Source: a virus
Reading direction: 5' to 3' (one strand)
DNA length: 42,393 nucleotides
Virus record (IMG/VR): IMGVR_UViG_3300044675_006032
Location: 1 to 42,393 of that record
Numbering within the stretch: position 1 is the stretch's first letter; each line of letters begins with the position of its first letter. The position numbers and the translations under genes were made by a program. This document shows, in pieces, positions 39,912 through 42,393 of the stretch. The notes beneath the pieces are model-generated. The model had not been told where the DNA came from, did no database searches, and was given only the letters and a program-made list of their open reading frames with translations.

Positions 39912-41216
39912 ATGGCTGACTGGAATAAAATTTACGAGTATCTCCAACCGAAGGAATCTTTGTTCTGTCCTGAAGAGGCTTCTCTGACTCAAAAAGTTTT
40001 TTTGCGTAGTTATGCGTTGGAGGGTCTGTTCGGTGGGGCTGCTGGTGGGGGTAAAAGTAGCGCCTTGCTTATGGCGGCTTTGCAGTATGTAGATGTCCCA
40101 AATTACTCTGCGATCCTCTTTCGTCGCACCTACGCCGACTTGGCGTTGCCGGGTGCTTTGATGGATCGTTTCCGAAACTGGGTTATGTCCTACGAGGATG
40201 TCCACTGGAATGCGAACAGTTATGTGGCTACTTTCCCTTCTGGCGCCCGTGTTTCCTTTGGCTATCTCAATAACACCAACGACTACCTTCGTTACAAAGG
40301 TTCTGAGTTTCAGTTCATAGGCATGGATGAGGTCACGGAAATTCGTGAAAGTGACTACAGGTATATGTTCTCCCGCTTGCGTCGCCCTGCTTCGGGTCCG
40401 CTTTCCAAGGTTCCGCTCAGAATGAGGTCAGCGTCCAACCCAGCCCCTAATTGGGTCAGGCAACGGTTTATCGTTGAGGGAAAGAATGAGCAGAGATTTT
40501 TTGTTCCATCATTTTTAACTGACAACCCGGGAATTGATGCTGAGTCATACCGTCAGGCGCTATCCGTCCTTGACCCTGTTGAGAGGCGACGACTTGAGAT
40601 GGGCGACTGGTGGGCAACCACTCTTGGAACATTATTTGACAGAACGGATTTCCCGATTATTGATGGCTCCGATGTCCCCGAAATCACCTCCCAAGCCCGT
40701 GCTGTCAGGTACTGGGACTTAGCGGCGACTGAACCCCATTCAGGCAATACTGACCCCGACTGGACGGTTGGAACCCTTATGTTATTTGACCAAGGCATCT
40801 CCTACATTATGGATGTTCGTAAAGTTAGGGCTAAATCGGACAAGGTAGAAACGCTGATTTCACAGACCGCCCAAGAGGATGGGAAATCAGTAGCCATAAG
40901 GATGGAGCAGGAACCGGGCTCCTCGGGTAAGGCGCTAATTGACCAATATGCACGCTATGTGGTTCCGGGTTGGGATTTGCAAGGAATCCGCTCATCGGGC
41001 GACAAGGAGACAAGGGCAAGACCTTTCGCCGCCGCTGTCGCAAACGGCAATGTTCGGCTCGTGAGAGGCAAGTGGATCACAGACTGGTTGGACGAAATAT
41101 CTTCGTTTCCAGAGGCTTGCACCCATGATGACCAAGTGGACTCGGCAGTTGGTGCTTTTACTTTTTTAACTGGTTTGGGGTTGCCTCAACGCAAGAGAGC
41201 CAGTATCATTGTGTGA
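39912..41216 (+). CDS. terL: terminase large subunit
   Basis: A 434-aa packaging motor. ATPase: Walker A GGAAGGGKSS (41-50), Walker B with catalytic Glu in FQFIGMDEVTE (about 131-141), and a motif III-type SASNPAP. RNase H-like nuclease: VRYWDLAATE (first Asp, about residue 263), an Asp/Glu region in MEQEPGSSG, and HDDQVDS near 405 (last Asp). Length and motif set match phage terminases of the Terminase_3/6 type. It is transcribed away from the portal, in the same operon as an XRE regulator and a Rad52-type protein, which is not the usual TerL-portal-protease order. Confidence 0.93.
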   Translation: MADWNKIYEYLQPKESLFCPEEASLTQKVFLRSYALEGLFGGAAGGGKSSALLMAALQYVDVPNYSAILFRRTYADLALPGALMDRFRNWVMSYEDVHWNANSYVATFPSGARVSFGYLNNTNDYLRYKGSEFQFIGMDEVTEIRESDYRYMFSRLRRPASGPLSKVPLRMRSASNPAPNWVRQRFIVEGKNEQRFFVPSFLTDNPGIDAESYRQALSVLDPVERRRLEMGDWWATTLGTLFDRTDFPIIDGSDVPEITSQARAVRYWDLAATEPHSGNTDPDWTVGTLMLFDQGISYIMDVRKVRAKSDKVETLISQTAQEDGKSVAIRMEQEPGSSGKALIDQYARYVVPGWDLQGIRSSGDKETRARPFAAAVANGNVRLVRGKWITDWLDEISSFPEACTHDDQVDSAVGAFTFLTGLGLPQRKRASIIV

Positions 41217-41253
41217 AATAAACCTATACCACTATTTCCCGAGAGGGGACAAA

Positions 41254-41505
41254 ATGAAAAAGGCTTTTAAAACGCCAACCAAAACGCAGTTACGAACTGC
41301 AACAAACCAAAGCAGAGAATTGCTCTCTGAATGGATCCGTGAAACTAGAACTAAACAAAACCTGAGCCAAGAAGGACTAGCAGAAATTGCTGGTGTTGAT
41401 CGCAAAACAATCAACCGAATTGAGAACGGTCACTTCTCCCCAAGTATTGAAACACTAGTTCGCATTTCCCTGTCGCTTGACTCAAAAATTCCGTCCCTCG
41501 TATGA
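41254..41505 (+). CDS. XRE-family HTH regulator
   Basis: An 83-aa protein from ATG 41254 with GAGAGGGG as ribosome-binding site. LSEWIRETRTKQNLSQEGLA then IAGVDRKTINRIENG and SIETLVRIS form a typical Cro/CI-type HTH at residues 24-78, with a basic N-terminal tail. Candidate repressor or activator of the divergent promoter region. The frame to 41209 overlaps terL and is not needed. Its stop overlaps the next ATG by 4 nt. Confidence 0.85.
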   Translation: MKKAFKTPTKTQLRTATNQSRELLSEWIRETRTKQNLSQEGLAEIAGVDRKTINRIENGHFSPSIETLVRISLSLDSKIPSLV

Positions 41506-42014
41506 GCGAAAATTCATGGGATAAGTCAGAGCGTCTAGTCGCGCTAACAGAATTCCGTAAGTCACTAATTGCTATTAGCGATATGGCTTTAGGGAACCTA
41601 GAACAAGACGATGAACAACTTTGGTGTGACACATTGGTTTTGTTGCACGCAATTAAAGGTGACATTTCGTCAATGTTTACACAATATTCCAACCTTTTCT
41701 CTGACAAGATTGATGCTTCAGAACACTCCGCATCCAACGGTCAGGTCATTGAAAAGAAGTCAGCGTTTGACCGCAAGGGTTGGAAACATGAAGACATTGC
41801 GTCAGAAGTATTGCGCAGGCTAGGAGATCTTTCCGTTGACATGGACACTGGTGAAGTGATCATGACCTCAGAAGAAATAGCATTGAAACTCTTGGAATAT
41901 GTACAGCCATCGTATTGGAGAGTGAAAGAACTGTCCAAACTCGGCATCAACGCAGATCAATACTGCGAAGTCGGAGAACTAAAAACAAGCATCATTGTGC
42001 GGAAGGAAAAATAA
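41502..42014 (+). CDS. conserved actinophage protein before Rad52-type gene
   Basis: A 170-aa protein. The C-terminal half (about 90-170: GWKHEDIASEVLRRLGDLSV, VQPSYWRVKELSKLGINADQ, YCEVGELKTSIIVR) is a pattern I recall from small actinobacteriophage genes next to recombination proteins; function not established. The N-terminal half is helical. ATGA overlap with the XRE gene and 1 nt before the Rad52-type gene indicate one operon. Confidence 0.75.
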   Translation: MSENSWDKSERLVALTEFRKSLIAISDMALGNLEQDDEQLWCDTLVLLHAIKGDISSMFTQYSNLFSDKIDASEHSASNGQVIEKKSAFDRKGWKHEDIASEVLRRLGDLSVDMDTGEVIMTSEEIALKLLEYVQPSYWRVKELSKLGINADQYCEVGELKTSIIVRKEK

Positions 42015-42015
42015 C

Positions 42016-42393
42016 ATGAGCGAGATCTACCAACAGTTAGCAGAATCTTTCCCACCAGAGATGGTGCGCAAGTTGAATAAAGGTGGAGCGAACCTGATCT
42101 ACATTCCGATCAGCGAAGTCATTACACGAATGAACAAAATCATTGGTGTTGAAAACTGGTCATTCACCGTGAAATCGTGGCAACAACTTGGGACATCTAT
42201 CGTCGCTCATGTTTCCGTTCAGGCAACAATTGAAGGCAAAACGATCACACGCGAAGGCGTTGGTGGGCAGAAGATCAAAATGTCAAAACAGGGAGATCCT
42301 GTTGACATTGGTGATGAAGTCAAGGGTGCTGTTTCTGATGCACTTAAAAAGGCTGTTCAGACATTAGGAATTGGCTTGTATCTTGCTCGTAGT
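42016..42393 (+). CDS. Rad52/Rad22-type single-strand annealing protein, C-terminus beyond window
   Basis: The frame from ATG 42016 stays open to the window end (126 codons). IYIPISEVITRMNKIIGVENW, HVSVQATIEGKTITREGVGG, and DEVKGAVSDALKKAVQTLGIGLYL are the Rad52/22 DNA-binding fold: strand hairpin, then the helix ending K-x-A-x-x-x-[FL]-G. Phage members anneal complementary single strands during recombination-dependent replication. ATG follows the previous stop by 1 nt. Clear family assignment; incomplete. Confidence 0.9.
   Translation, partial: MSEIYQQLAESFPPEMVRKLNKGGANLIYIPISEVITRMNKIIGVENWSFTVKSWQQLGTSIVAHVSVQATIEGKTITREGVGGQKIKMSKQGDPVDIGDEVKGAVSDALKKAVQTLGIGLYLARS

Noticed and set aside
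41254-41505. XRE regulator as evidence for a temperate phage
   Set aside because: No integrase, excisionase or attachment-like repeat is visible in the window, and lytic phages also carry such regulators.
1-42393. tRNA genes and CRISPR arrays
   Set aside because: I looked for T-arm consensus GTTCRANTC with fitting stems and for regularly spaced repeats and found none convincing; a covariance-model scan would settle tRNAs.

Overview
The window reads as a section of a tailed double-stranded DNA phage (Caudoviricetes) genome that infects an actinobacterium. The structural genes are a large terminase, an HK97-type portal fused to a MuF-like domain, an S78-type prohead protease and an HK97-fold major capsid protein. 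The actinobacterial host is inferred from a WhiB-type [4Fe-4S] regulator, a class II B12-dependent ribonucleotide reductase and frequent apparently leaderless starts (TANNNT, about 6 nt, ATG). Base composition is moderate to low in GC by eye, which suggests a low-GC freshwater actinobacterial lineage rather than Mycobacterium or Streptomyces; that is inference. I saw no integrase, tRNA gene, CRISPR array or IS element. Tail and lysis genes are not recognisable here.

Layout. 1-1231 (minus): ParB-like nuclease fold (truncated by the window edge), a conserved small protein, RuvC-like resolvase. 1255-5733 (plus): GT60-like glycosyltransferase, Zn-binding protein, WhiB, primase-helicase, HTH protein (possible small terminase), small membrane protein. 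5734-7139 (minus): PhyH-like dioxygenase and an unknown. 7222-9393 (plus): Lys-rich histone-H1-like protein, beta-class DNA methyltransferase, beta-rich possible virion protein; ended by a 14-bp hairpin. 9478-12741 (minus): small proteins around NrdJ. 12907-16188 (plus): Cys-phosphatase, HDAC-fold deacylase, Zn protein, coiled coil, FkbM-like methyltransferase, 2OG-Fe(II) oxygenase, short coiled coil. 16185-39837 (minus): the structural block, transcribed from a small membrane protein and the portal leftwards through protease, scaffold-like proteins and a 15-kb effector-like cassette to the major capsid protein, a Cys-rich protein and a thermonuclease-like protein. 39912-42393 (plus): TerL, XRE-type HTH, conserved protein, Rad52-type annealing protein (truncated).

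The most unusual part is 18.9-33.4 kb, between the protease and the capsid protein. Five large modular proteins (617, 572, 890, 953 and 990 aa) share a module with two cysteines exactly 17 residues apart (CPxGT..GG.xTD.....C). Three carry C-terminal domains with intact PI3/4-kinase/HipA-like catalytic motifs (DRHxxN, then ID). The 990-aa protein has the same N-terminal half but a different C-terminal domain. Several large genes are translationally coupled to a downstream 77-105 aa gene. Two of these small proteins resemble each other and the N-terminus of the 953-aa protein; a third is a weaker match. My reading is a polymorphic set of virion-associated, possibly injected, effectors with a shared packaging or tethering module and small partner proteins. 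The phage also carries a phosphatase and an HDAC-like enzyme, so it may act on host protein modification at several levels. The residues are seen directly; the function is inference.
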